A stretch of 64,000 bases of DNA from Rhynchopus sp. YZ270_cl-10. Lineage: Eukaryota > Euglenozoa > Diplonemea > Diplonemida > Diplonemidae. The stretch covers positions 558,001 to 622,000 of the forward strand of contig OZ037835.1 of the NCBI GenBank assembly GCA_964035575.1, in the 5' to 3' direction. This document shows positions 1-10,430 of this stretch, piece after piece. Below the pieces are notes generated by a model, which was not told the origin of the DNA, ran no database searches, and saw only the letters and a list, made by a program, of their open reading frames with translations. A program made the translations under genes and the position numbers. The first letter of the stretch is position 1; each line of letters opens with the position of its first letter.

Positions 1-1036
1 CCTAGTCCTCCGCAAGCAGAGGACAGACTTTCTGGATCCCGAAGTCGAATTTCTTGCACTAGCTATGCTCCCTGGGTTAAATGGCTATAGCAGTGACTGA
101 CTAAGAGAGTTTATAATAATTAGGGTGGTCTATGGGGTGGGTTAATGGAAAAGTTGGTTTCTAAACCCGACTTTTACGGCCTCCACCTGGTTTTGAAATA
201 ATTGCACCGTCGGCACTGCTTCGCTGTCACGATGAAGGGTCGTCGGTTCGGGTACCTGTTAAGAGAAATTGAATGTAAAAGTAGAGACTACAACAAAAAA
301 AAACAAAACAAACAAACAAACAAGAAGCCGCACCGTACTCCTTAAACGTAAAAGTGACATTTTTGTTGACAAAAAAAAAAAAAAAAAAAAAAAAAAATGA
401 AACCGCACCCTACTTTTCCTTTTTATGTTTTTCCCCCACCCCCGAAAACAATAAAGCAATAAAAACAATAAAGACAAAAGGGAGAGGTTGTGGTGAAACG
501 CACACACCTCGACCTGTCGGTGAAATGTGGCTCTACTCCAGCCCGCCCCGGATTAGAAAAATGGAAAAAAGGATGGGAGTAGGGTACGGTGTTCAATTTC
601 CTTTTAGCATTGCATGTAATCATAAAAAAAAAAAGATTCAATTTACATCTGAGCGGGACAATGTCGAAAAGGGGGAAAACCGGGGGTTTAAAAACATACC
701 TTGCACTCGGCCTACTCTCCCCATCGATAATACGGCTCGCGCGGGGTGGCCGTATTTTGGCTGAAATTTCGACTTGACAATTTTTTTCTTGAACTAGTAA
801 ATCTGAGGTTCCCTTGGATTTTTTGAGTGATAAAAAAAATAGAAACTAACTTTCGGTTCTGAATAAAAAGAAAACAATGAAAAACAACTTTTTCGTTTAT
901 CGCTCCGCAAGCTTGTTGTGTTTTTTCGCTGAAGTGTGTGTTGTATGATAGAGAAAAAATAATGAGTGAGAAAACACAAGCTGGCGGGCACGCACCTTCC
1001 GTCGTTTCTATTTCCTATTGTCAAGTACCTTGATTT
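1..1036. other. gene-free AT-rich repeat region
   Basis: I find no supported gene here. It contains long A runs (around 371-397) and fragments found again elsewhere. Bases 585-625 recur near 10510-10555. Bases 880-1030 resemble 3590-3750, where both are rich in TTTTTCGTTT-like blocks. Short open frames are low-complexity or repeat-derived. Confidence 0.6.
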
Positions 1037-1334
1037 CAGGCACTCCGCTAGGTACTAAAGTTCTGTTGATTGTCAACAGAACTTTTTGAAAATGGGGAAA
1101 AAAAGAAAAAAAAAAAAAGTTCTGCTAAGTGGTTCAGACCCGTTCTACCTGTCAAAAAAGCTCAGGAGAAGAAGATATGGAGAGGTGAGTGCTCAAACGT
1201 CCCAAAAAAGTCAAAATCGGGCGTTGGTAAAAAAAAAAGTTGCGTACCGTGCGCCTGCGGCGCAAGCATGTACCCCACCAACGTGGACCATCAACAGAAT
1301 ATTTTCAAAATCGGAAATCCTAGCGGAGAGCCTG
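1037..1334 (+). mobile_element. hAT-type MITE, 298 bp, copy 1
   Basis: The element begins CAGGCACTCCGCTAGG and ends with the inverted form CTAGCGGAGAGCCTG. It is flanked by an exact 8-bp direct repeat CTTGATTT (1029-1036 and 1335-1342). CAGG-type termini and 8-bp target duplications are diagnostic of hAT elements. It has no coding capacity. It carries an internal palindrome AGTTCTGTTGA/TCAACAGAACT and the dispersed hairpin TGCGCCTGCGGCGCA (1250-1264). A near-identical reversed copy lies at 2469-2766. Confidence 0.85.
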
Positions 1335-2468
1335 CTTGATTTACAAAAAAAAACAAGTAATTGCTATCGGAAAAAAAACCGGGTGTGCTGTGGAACTCCA
1401 CTCTGAAAAAGATATAATCTACAACACGCCAGCATTCTGCTCTTCTGCAGGTATGCTAAAACGCTCTTCGTACGCTGGACCCACTGGGATGCCTGCATCT
1501 GAAACCTTTAAACAGTGGGGCTGTCCTCTTCGTCCAGCACCATCTGCTCCATCGCGTTATTGGACGTAGTCTCGGCAGGCTCGATAACCATTCGCTCGGG
1601 CGGCCTCGGCATGTTCCAGCTCGTAGTCGTCCACAGGCTCCCACGCATCGTCGCGTCATCAGAGCAGTGCGGAAGGAACACATAATGCACAGACGACAAC
1701 ACGTCGTCGATCGCACCAGGCATCGTCACATCAGTACCTCCAGAAAATCGCCAGGATGCTATGGTGGTTTCGAAAATCGCGCGGAGTTATCCACATCACA
1801 CCCCATTTTTTTTCTTAGCAATTAGTTGTTCTTGTTATTATTGTTTTCCTCACACCTTCCTTCAACCCTTGTAGGATCAGTTCGTATTTTTTTTCGCGAA
1901 AACATGAAATTACACATTTCAAGAGAACAAAAAATTAAAAAGGGTTCGCCCCCTCAGTGGGACGCCGTAAACCATACTTCCTCAGTGTCAGCCGCATCAT
2001 TTCAATGAAACCAAAAAGTGGCTTATTTGCATTTTTGGGCTCCGCCCGTGCAGCGGTGGGGTCATTTCGGAAAATTGGACAATTTTTTGACCACTTAAAT
2101 TTTGAGAAATATGAGCCCGGTTCCTTATACGTGGGGCCCATTTTTGGCCAAAATTTTTCTCAAAATCGACGAAATTAAAATTAGACCCCTTACCCCCCCC
2201 CAGAATCATTTCAATACACTACCTGTATTGGTTGCTGACGCGTGTATACAGGAAGGTTGGGAAAAATAGTTTGGTCAAAAATTGCCTTGTACTTTGTGAA
2301 GGAATTGCTAAGGAAAATTCGGCCCCTGTAGTAGTGCATTTGGTTTACCCCCAGATCGTCAAAACACCCGATTTTTGCGCTTTTTTGCACTTTTTTGTGC
2401 CCAAAAACCCAACTCAGGGGTCGAAATTTTCCCAAAAAAAAATTTTTTTTTGTTTTTGAGATTTTTTC
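1335..2468. other. unique/repeat spacer between two MITE copies
   Basis: Apart from the weak open frame at 1508-1729 I see no gene. Bases 2270-2455 resemble 63640-63820, sharing blocks such as GTCAAAACACCCGATTTTTGC, and so belong to a dispersed repeat family. Confidence 0.5.
1508..1729 (-). CDS. possible small CDS or terminal exon, unknown
   Basis: A 73-codon open frame lies in a distinctly GC-richer island (about 1450-1740) than its AT-rich surroundings, on the strand used by every other gene here. The product would be acidic at its C terminus (ending DEEDSPTV) with no motif I recognise. A second overlapping minus frame (1456-1716) makes the reading frame uncertain. It could be the last exon of a gene whose other exons I cannot see, or a fragment captured between the two MITE copies. 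I do not assign a function. Confidence 0.2.
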   Translation of the reverse strand: MTMPGAIDDVLSSVHYVFLPHCSDDATMRGSLWTTTSWNMPRPPERMVIEPAETTSNNAMEQMVLDEEDSPTV

Positions 2469-2766
2469 CAGGCTCTCCGCTAGGATTTCCGATTTTGAAA
2501 ATATTCTGTTGATGGTCCACGTTGGTGGGGTACATGCTTGCGCCGCAGGCGCACGGTACGCAACTTTTTTTTTTACCAACGCCCGATTTTGACTTTTTTG
2601 GGACGTTTGAGCACTCACCTCTCCATATCTTCTTCTCCTGAGCTTTTTTGACAGGTAGAACGGGTCTGAACCACTTAGCAGAACTTTTTTTTTTTTTCTT
2701 TTTTTCCCCATTTTCAAAAAGTTCTGTTGACAATCAACAGAACTTTAGTACCTAGCGGAGTGCCTG
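2469..2766 (-). mobile_element. hAT-type MITE, 298 bp, copy 2 (reversed)
   Basis: This is the reverse complement of 1037-1334 with the same length and termini. It has its own 8-bp target duplication ATTTTTTC (2461-2468 and 2767-2774). The different duplication shows an independent insertion rather than one large inverted-repeat element. The two copies are almost identical, so transposition was probably recent. Confidence 0.85.
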
Positions 2767-2964
2767 ATTTTTTCAAAAACCGACTTGTCCTCGGTAAAAA
2801 TCACAAAATTTCGGGTTCGCGAAACCGCGTTTTAGACCCCCCTGGATGCTCAAAAGTGCCAAATTTTGCTTTTAATGGCCTCAAATCGTCGAAATTAGCC
2901 CTATGTAGGGGCAAAAAAAAAATTCGAGAGTCCCTTTCCCTGGGAGGCAATAGCCACCGGGAGC

Positions 2965-3112
2965 AGACGCTATCCCACGGGATAGCGTACGCTATCCCGA
3001 CGCTATCCCACGGGATAGCGTATGCTGTCCCGACGCTATCCCAGACGCTGTCACTGGGACAGCATATGCTGTCCCTGGGAGAGCATATGCTGTCCCGTGG
3101 GACAGCAATTCT
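2965..3112. repeat. array of hairpin-forming inverted repeats
   Basis: Alternating CGCTATCCC and GGGATAGCG words change midway into GCTGTCCC and GGGACAGC words. Almost every block can pair with its neighbour, so the stretch can fold into several stems or one long one. Confidence 0.7.
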
Positions 3113-4247
3113 GAACCAGTATTATCGTCCACTTTTGACGCTGTCCCACATCAAACTGGCCACCGTGTAGCGAAGCTCACAACACGGTTGAAATACACAA
3201 AATACCACAAAGGGCCCTATATCCGTATGGGCTCTTGACTCGACGGTGAAGTACATGACTTGAATTGGTTTTTATTTGTTGTTTTTACCGTTGGATTGCA
3301 ACGGTGAAACAACCACAAAGTAAAAGTCATGTCAAGTCATATGTTTCATTGTCGTGTGTCACATAGGGGGGGGAGGAGAGGGTATAGGCAGAAGAAAGGC
3401 AGTGTGTGGAAGGTGGGGGGGGGTGGTGGTCGTGGTGGTGGCTATTTTTCTGCTTTTTTGCACAAAAATAAATCAACAAAAAGAGGGGGGGAAATGATAA
3501 TAAAAGAAAGAAGAAATTACTCTGCTTATTTTTGAGCCAATGAAACCCAAAATAGGAAAACGACTTCAGCTAAATGAAATAAAGCAAAACACTTTTTCGT
3601 TTTTATCGCACCGCAAAGGGCTTGTGAATCTTTCACTGCAGGATATGTGTGAAGGTATGTAACCGTATGTTAGTGAAAAGAAAAACCCAAGCCGCTTAGG
3701 CGGACACGCATCATCCATCGTTTTCCATTTCTCTTTCGTCAATGCCTTTGATAACTCAAAAAAAAAATGGTAAATTACCGATGCAGGCACCTCCCCTGAT
3801 ACCAGCCCAGATGAGCACAACATAAATCGAAAACGTGTCAAAAATAGGGCAAAAGGAATGAAATACGGTTCAGGGGAGACGCAGAAAATAACAATATAAA
3901 CTCGTTGGGGGGGAAATACACTTTAAGAACCGAGAGCGCACTTGGTCAAAATAGAAACATGGCGTGGGACAACAAGCGGAATGGGAAGGCATCGTTCGGC
4001 AACCTTCAAAACATGCTCCGTCGCTTTGTCAGCAGACAGCTCTTTCACGTTGGAGAGGAGGGCGGGACGCTGGGGGAGGAACACAGACGGGGGGGGAAAT
4101 GGTTGTGTTCTATGTCCAGGGGATAGGGGTTGTTGGATACTCTCAAACTGATTTTATTGTTGTTTCTTGTTTTTGTTTTTGCTTTTTGTTTATGTGTCAA
4201 TGTGACAGTGGATTCTGAGGCTCAGCTCGAGAGTGTGCAGAACTACG
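3113..4247. other. gene-free region
   Basis: I see no supported gene. There is a G-rich block at 3364-3445 and a segment at 3590-3750 related to 880-1030. The region ends just downstream of the phosphatase stop codon. Confidence 0.5.
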
Positions 4248-6353
4248 TCACTGCGCCTTAGGGAAGGGCCCGTGGTTGGGCTGCACAATCGTCCACTCGT
4301 CGAAGAGGCTTTGGTTCGAGTTGAGGAACTGTCTGAAGGTGAGGTGCGTGCGGTTTGTGGCAGAGATACGTCCGTAGCTGAACTCGGTTGTCTGCTTGCG
4401 TGTGGCAGGGATCGAGCCGCAGTCGGGGCCAGGGCAGCTCTCACGGAAGTTGTCCTTCCCAGGGGGTCCACCATTGCCGGACGTCACGTGCACAGTCACG
4501 TTCGGGCTATCGAAGTTCTTCTGAAGAGGCTCGGCGCACGTCCTGCAGCTTGCGTTGCCAGGTGCCGCAGGGAAGACAGACTCGTAGTAGTGCCAGTGCC
4601 CGGCAGCGTACAGGTCGACGCCGTACTCCTGCAGAACAGGCTGGTAGTCGACCACCATGTCCGCCGTGCTGTGCACCTTGTACCCCTTCTCGTGCAGGCG
4701 CTTCAGGCCCTCGGGTGACTTGCCCCATGCAGTCGCTGCTGTCTTGTTTGCGTTCCCGTACAGCTCGGCCGCAGCAGACTCGTAGTAATCAGACTTACTG
4801 TTGCACCCAGTGCAGTACAAAGGGAAGTGCGAGAAGGCAACAACCCACGGCACAGCGTCACGGTTCTTGTTCGCCTTCGCCAGGTCGTCCTTGAGCCACG
4901 CCATCTGCGCATCAAGGCAGGTCTGCCCACATGCGTCCACACCGAAGTATGCGTTCATATCCAGTGCCACAAGGTGCACAAGGCCAAAGTCCACACTGAA
5001 GTATCTGCTGGTGTTCGACGGATGGCTTCCGTGCACACCTGCGCTGTGATGGTTCCCGGCAGACAGCAGATAGCCCAGAGCAGACGTGGCTGTCGACGCA
5101 CCCTTCAGCTCCTCTGCTGCTGGGAGGGAGGGCAGGGGACCCCACTTCTCCCACGTCTGGTCAAGGTAGCGGGACAGCTCCAGGCCGTCGTAGTACTCGT
5201 GGTTGCCCACGTTCGGCATCCACGGGCACTCGGCAAGCACAGGCTGGAAGCCGTTCATGTAGCCGTCACCACGACGCTCGTCTTCCTGTCCCTCGTTGTA
5301 CGCATGGTCACCCATGTGCACAATGAGGGTCGCACTGTCGTCGCGGCAGTCCTGCTGCAGCCACTCCATGTTGTTCCACTTGTAGATCCCCATGTCCCCG
5401 TAGATGTTCACGTGTGTTGCCTCCCCCGCAGCAGGGTGCGGTGCAGTGAAGGTGTGCACAGCGCTGTCTGTCGCACCTGCCGCACCACTGCGCACAGTGT
5501 ACGAACACTTCTCTCGCAGCGTCAGGCCCGTCACCAGCACAAAGTGCATGTAGTACGTCCGGTCCTTCGCCGGGGTGATGTGGGTGTGCGTCACGCCTGT
5601 AAATGTCTTCCCGTTCAACTTCGCTGTGGGCGGGCCCGCAGGTGCCTCAGCCTCAAACGTCACAAACGCAAGCACAACAGACCCGTTCGCTGCAACCTGG
5701 ATGTTGATCTGCTCCGGAACACCGAGGGCAGATGTGCAGTACCCCCACGTCTCCCCTGCGTGTGTGGGTGCGGGCGGCACAGGCTGTGCACCGTTGTGGT
5801 AAATCGTGTACGCAGTCTGTGCTGTGTCCATCTTGCACCACTCCGCAAAGTAGCACATCCCCTGTGCCGTGTTGAAGCTCACAAAGTCGCAGTTCGTCAG
5901 GTTGTACGCACACAGGTCCTGGCACTGCGACAGCGTCACCACCTGTTTGTAGTACAGCACGTTGTTCACAGCACCACTCGTCCCATACGCAAAGCCCTGC
6001 GGTGCTGTCTCCCCAAACTGCTTCTGCTCCACCTCACAGAGGCCATTGCCCAGCATGTCCCAGCTGGGCGGCACCACGTCCGAGGTGTTCTGCACCACCA
6101 CTGCGCTGGGCTTGCAGTAGCACCACGCCCCTTGCACGTAGGTGTTCACAACCGCACCCGGCTGTGCACAGTGGTTCCCAGCCTCGGCAGGCACGACACC
6201 TGCCTTCCAGAGTGTGGTTGCGTGCTGAGCCCAGTTGTCGCAGCCGTGTGCACACGTTGCTGGTGCCACCTTCAAGTCTTCAATCACGTCAATCATGTTC
6301 CCTGCAGCTGTGCAGCACATCGCCAGCACCACTGCGTTAGCAAGGGTGCGCAT
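4248..6353 (-). CDS. secreted purple acid phosphatase-like metallophosphoesterase
   Basis: The 701-aa product is a predicted secreted or lysosomal binuclear metallophosphatase acting on phosphomonoesters. The frame is open further upstream, but I choose the ATG at 6353 because it is followed by a signal-peptide-like segment (residues 1-18) and preceded by CTTCTGCAAG, a plausible splice acceptor. Cysteine-rich stretches follow: residues 34-80, then a PAN/apple-like domain at about 105-186 with six cysteines. A beta-sandwich (about 210-305) precedes the catalytic domain (about 312-595). All family metal-ligand motifs are visible: GDMG (D320), GDHAY (D349, Y352), GNHE (N384), the SHFP histidine (H509) and GHWH (H586, H588). 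Several N-glycosylation sequons support secretion. The apple-domain fusion is less common in the family and may tether the enzyme to glycans or partners. Confidence 0.9.
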   Translation of the reverse strand: MRTLANAVVLAMCCTAAGNMIDVIEDLKVAPATCAHGCDNWAQHATTLWKAGVVPAEAGNHCAQPGAVVNTYVQGAWCYCKPSAVVVQNTSDVVPPSWDMLGNGLCEVEQKQFGETAPQGFAYGTSGAVNNVLYYKQVVTLSQCQDLCAYNLTNCDFVSFNTAQGMCYFAEWCKMDTAQTAYTIYHNGAQPVPPAPTHAGETWGYCTSALGVPEQINIQVAANGSVVLAFVTFEAEAPAGPPTAKLNGKTFTGVTHTHITPAKDRTYYMHFVLVTGLTLREKCSYTVRSGAAGATDSAVHTFTAPHPAAGEATHVNIYGDMGIYKWNNMEWLQQDCRDDSATLIVHMGDHAYNEGQEDERRGDGYMNGFQPVLAECPWMPNVGNHEYYDGLELSRYLDQTWEKWGPLPSLPAAEELKGASTATSALGYLLSAGNHHSAGVHGSHPSNTSRYFSVDFGLVHLVALDMNAYFGVDACGQTCLDAQMAWLKDDLAKANKNRDAVPWVVAFSHFPLYCTGCNSKSDYYESAAAELYGNANKTAATAWGKSPEGLKRLHEKGYKVHSTADMVVDYQPVLQEYGVDLYAAGHWHYYESVFPAAPGNASCRTCAEPLQKNFDSPNVTVHVTSGNGGPPGKDNFRESCPGPDCGSIPATRKQTTEFSYGRISATNRTHLTFRQFLNSNQSLFDEWTIVQPNHGPFPKAQ

Positions 6354-7322
6354 CTTGCAGAAGCTTGTCTTGTTGTCCTGTGGTTCGTGGTTGAGGTGTG
6401 GTGTGGTGTGGTGGGTGTGAAGAGAACGGACAGGCAGCAGAACACCACCATCAACCCCGTGTCCCAAACGATTCACCCCTCTCCTTCTTGTAGTTGTTTG
6501 ATGCGTTGACGCTTCCACACTATCTTTCACCTGCTGGGTGGTGGTGCAGAGCACGGTTGAGGTGAGTGAACGACGTGACACTTTCCCGCTCACAAAAGTA
6601 GTGTGCGGAAAAAAGAAAGATGAGATGTAGAATACAGAAAAATGCTATTTTATTTTCGTCTGTTATCCACAAATCCACTATACATTGTGCGAACAGCAGG
6701 CAGAAATCGTTGTTTGACGTGGTTTCTGCACATTATTAACGATTCAACCCCTCAGACTTATTTTGTTGTTTTTGCTCAAAATTACCCTTTTATTTTTTGC
6801 AACGACGGCAAAAACTGTGTTTAAACCTGAAAAAACGTTGTACAAAACCCTCTGCGGTCTTTTGCCTTGAACTAATTGAAATAAGGCTTTTGGTGTTTTG
6901 GTTTGTTTTTCATTTTATTTGTTCGACAAACCAACAACCGCCAAAACCCGAGAAAGCAGGTTCCGTTCTCAAATGTCACAGAGGGGCCTCTCTTCACCTC
7001 TTAGCTTCACTTCATATGCATGGCAAATTCCATGCAAGGAGCATTTCACACACACCTGATTTAAAAAAAAAACAAGCAATTTAACTACTAATTACTATCG
7101 AAAAAAGAAACGGGGTGTGCTGTGGATATGGGGGGACCCCCCCGCTCAGTTCCAGGAACCTCCACCCCTGTAGAAATAATCTACCAACACACCCAGCACT
7201 GCTTGCAGGTGTACAAAAAACCCTCTTTTTTCTACACCCCCGAAATACCCATGCTTCTTCTATTCACCATTTATCCCTCCTCTCCCCCCAACTCCCAACT
7301 CATCCCCCCACATTCACCTGCT
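6354..7322. other. intergenic region
   Basis: I see no gene. The phosphatase 5' flank (6354-6600) is open in the same frame but has no convincing start and reads as upstream leader. The remainder is AT-rich. Bases 7090-7320 are C-rich and form the 3' flank of the methyltransferase gene. Confidence 0.4.
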
Positions 7323-9882
7323 CTACCCGAGCCTCATGCGTTTCCTTGCTGGGCCGTCTTCTTCTTCCTCAGAGCCAGAATCATCACTCCCCACATCGAA
7401 TCCCACAGCGGAGAGGAGTGTGTCCTGTGGGGCTGCCTGCTTCTGCACGACGGTCTCCTCTGCCGCAGCGGGGGCCTCGTTGTCCTTCTCCGTATCAGCA
7501 GGCTGCGCAGCGTTCCCGGGGACGATTTTCTCCGGGCGTTGGAGGGGTGTGGCTTCTGCAGCACGGATGGGGACGCGGAGTGTCTGGTTGTAAGGGTTCT
7601 CGGGTGTGCGGGGCGCGTGGAGGTACGTGAGCGGGTGTGTGGCAAGCGTGTGGCGGCCCTTGATGAGGTTGAGGGAGATCTCGTCCGAAAGGTGTGCCAC
7701 AATGCAGGCCACGTCCTGGTCGTGCAGGTCGTCTGCCGTCTTCGCAAGGAGAGGGGCCATCCAGTCGACGTCCGCGGCGGATGAGGCGCTAGCGAGCTCG
7801 CGTTCCTCGCGCTTGCGTTTGCGGTCGGCGTTCTTCTCCTCGCTCCCGCGAGTCTCGCGGAGCAGTGCCTCACGCTTGCGTCGTCCTTCAAGCTCACTTT
7901 TGCAAGTGAAATATGACATCCCAGCCTGAGAGAAAAAAAAGTGAAGTAACGTAGTAAAGAGAGCCGTACAAAAGATTGATATATTGCTGGGGTGCAAATT
8001 GTATCAAAGCGCCATCCAGGTATAACATTATACAAAAAATCAAAAAACAAGCAATACTCCATACCTGACGAACGTACGCATCGAGAATAGCAATCTCTCT
8101 GGTCGTATCATAGCGCCAGTCGTAGCCGATGCCTTTCACGGCTGTCTTGTGGCGGGGGTGGTCGCTGTGTGCTGGGGCGTATTCGGGGTACGTCTTGAGG
8201 CGCGTGGAGGTGTTGAAGTGGAAGAGCTGTTCCTCATACGTCTTGTGTTCGTAGCGCGTCATGGTGAACGGCGGCGCGACGACGAGGCGTGTCTCGGTCG
8301 ACGTCTGCCCGCCCCATACTGGCAACATGATGCGCCCCTTAGGCAGCTCCGTCGCTCCAGAGGTGTACGGCAGGCGCAGCTTCAGCATCGCAGCATCGAC
8401 GCCTTCAACGCGTGAGACAATGTCTATCTGGAGCTGCAGATCCTCTGCCGTCCAAGGGTCGTTGTCCGTCTGAAAAGAAGAAAAAAAAAAGTAATTTGAA
8501 ATAAAAGTCGAGTGCAAAATAGCAAAATAGCAGCATCAAGAGGAGGGTGTTGTATTTTGTAGGTTTGGGGTGTTTTGAAAATACCAAAAGAATACATGCT
8601 GGTTTTTCCTGTTTCTTGGATTACAGTAATTATGCAGACCCTCTGGCGAGTGAAATGAGAACAATTTTTATTGTACACAACACACGAAGCGGTACGCGTA
8701 CGGTTGTTAGGAAATAATACAGACCGAAATGTTTGGGCGGCTTCGGTTCGAATGATTGGAATTGCGTGTGAAACTCAGACATAAATACTGGCTCTTCTAT
8801 CTTGTTCTTTTACTCATTGTTTTCCTTTCATTGCCCTTTGCTTGTGCTTCCCGACTCCAATTCAATCAACACTTACAGAGGGGGGCTAAAAAGTTATTAG
8901 CGTTTTTCAAAAAAAGGGGATGCGTCCAATGAAAATCACGTCGTTTAGAAGAGCTCAAGAATGTAGGTTTTATTATTTTTTCATGGTGCCACAAAAAATG
9001 TAATCTCCCGTTTTGGGCAGCGGAGAATAACATCTGGTCGATAAAAGAAACGCGAGCTTACTATTGTATATTCAGCGAAAAAACCGTATTATGTTCGTGG
9101 GGAGGTTTAAAAAATGAAATACCACTTCTTTATTCGTTGTTTGTTGTTTGTTGTTTGTTGTTTGTTGTTTGTTGTTTGTTGTTTGTTGTTTGTTGTTTGT
9201 TGTTTGTTGTTTGTTGTTTGTTGTTTGTTGTTTGTTGTTTGTTGTTTGTTGTTTGTTGTTTGTTGTTTGTTGTTTGTTGTTTGTTGTTTGTTGTTTGTTG
9301 ATCGCATCCATCCAGAGAAAAAGCACACACCTGTTTTGCAGAATAGCTCTTACTCGACTTCATGTTTGAGATGAGAAGCGTCTTCTTGGCACGCCCACAG
9401 AACCGTGCTGTGATGTCGCGCACTTTATCAGGCGTGAGGCGGCTTTCGACGTATTTTACTCGCTTTGTTTCTTCGCAGGCGGGGGTTGTGGGGTCGATGA
9501 GGATGAAGCTGACGGCGGGGAACATGTTAGACAAGAGATTGATGTGCGACCCTGGCGACGGACCTACGTACACCACAGACGCCGCCTCCACCCCGGCAAA
9601 CTCTGTCAGGAACTCCGCCTCCTGCAGCAGCAGCTTCCTGTCGTTCCAATGCAGTGTCGTCTTCATCTCCCCGGTACGCCTGCGGTACTCCGTACGCGCG
9701 TCCCCCTCGTGCAGGACACGTGGCAGAGGGTCCGTCGCCAGGACCTCTGTCAGCACGCTCGGCCCCTGTTGGACGATCGGTGCAGCAGAAGAAGAGGAAG
9801 TCCGTGGGATCACAGCCTTCTTCCGCCCAGGGAGCGTGAAGCTCTTCCCAGACCCCGTGCGTTCCATGATGTCGGAATACAT
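7323..9882 (-). CDS. VP39-like cap-specific mRNA 2'-O-methyltransferase, three exons
   Basis: The exons are 9882-9331, 8469-8065 and 7925-7323, giving 519 aa. Both introns (9330-8470 and 8064-7926) are GT-AG with long polypyrimidine tracts before the acceptor, and both sit between codons. The protein matches the poxvirus VP39/kinetoplastid TbMTr2-TbMTr3 class, which adds 2'-O-methyl groups to cap-proximal nucleotides using S-adenosylmethionine. Visible features are the AdoMet loop YVGPSPGSHINLL (about 105-117), FILIDP (126-131), LKLRLPY (213-219) and STETRL (241-246). Aligning the VP39 K-D-K-E catalytic tetrad gives K83, N173, K214 and E243, so the usual aspartate reads as asparagine (LISNMKS). 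The C-terminal 200 residues are charged, Lys/Arg/Glu-rich, and have no counterpart in VP39. The ATG at 9882 follows CCCACAGAACA, a plausible acceptor. Family assignment is strong; activity is uncertain. Confidence 0.85.
9135..9300. repeat. heptamer tandem array inside methyltransferase intron 1
   Basis: About 24 uninterrupted copies of TTGTTTG (CAAACAA on the gene strand) lie just inside intron 1, roughly 30 bp from its 5' splice site. The long open frames in this stretch are products of the repeat and not genes. Confidence 0.95.
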
Positions 9883-10039
9883 TGTTCTGTGGGTAGTCTT
9901 TGGTAGACCCTCTGGTGTGTGGAGGGGAAAGGGGTTGTGGAGAGAGGCAAAATAAATGAAAAAAGGAAGGGAAAAAAACGCCCCATATTGACTATTGTGA
10001 GAAACTAGTAAAGTGTGCAGGAGAAAATTGAAACCACAC

Positions 10040-10430
10040 TTGGTGTGGCTGACAGGGGGGGAGCAAAAAGTGCGGAAAAGTGCTGAAAAAGTGCGGAAAA
10101 AGTGCGAATCAGCCCCAAATTTTTTTTCCGCCTTGTAATAATTGAACACTGTGTACTGTAGGTACTAGGTACTGTTTGTGGGTACCTACCCCGGGCATAA
10201 GTCCGATGACCCGTGTATAAGTCCGGGCAGATTTGGGCTCAGGATCGGACTTATGCACAGGCCGACTTATACACCGGTTTTGTGTACTGTGGTGGGGTAA
10301 GTTTTTTTGGGAGGAAAACTTTACCTGTGTACCTGTCACAGACACAGTCAGCAAGCCTACATGGTAAAAGTGCGAATAAGTGCGGAAAAAGTGCGGAAAA
10401 GTGCGAATCACCCCCCTTCAGCCACACCAA
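10040..10430. mobile_element. inverted-repeat element with TTGGTGTGGC ends
   Basis: TTGGTGTGGCTGA at 10040 is mirrored by TCAGCCACACCAA ending at 10430, and both ends carry AAAAGTGCGGAAAAAGTGCG blocks. It encloses a cluster (about 10186-10290) of CATAAGTCCG/CGGACTTAT words that recurs at 60056-60180. A shorter relative with the same ends lies at 14708-14884. It has no coding capacity. No target duplication was recognised, so the superfamily is unassigned. Confidence 0.5.

Noticed and set aside
1037-2766. One 1.7-kb foldback transposon with 298-bp terminal inverted repeats
   Set aside because: Each 298-bp arm has its own exact 8-bp duplication, so these are two separate MITE insertions in opposite orientation.
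4827-6509. 560-codon plus-strand frame
   Set aside because: It lies wholly opposite the phosphatase gene, has no motif, and reflects the codon bias of the real gene. The same applies to plus-strand frames at 20785-22423 and 13040-13671.
9072-9374. Open frames rich in NKQQTT or VVCCLLF
   Set aside because: They are translations of the heptamer array in intron 1.
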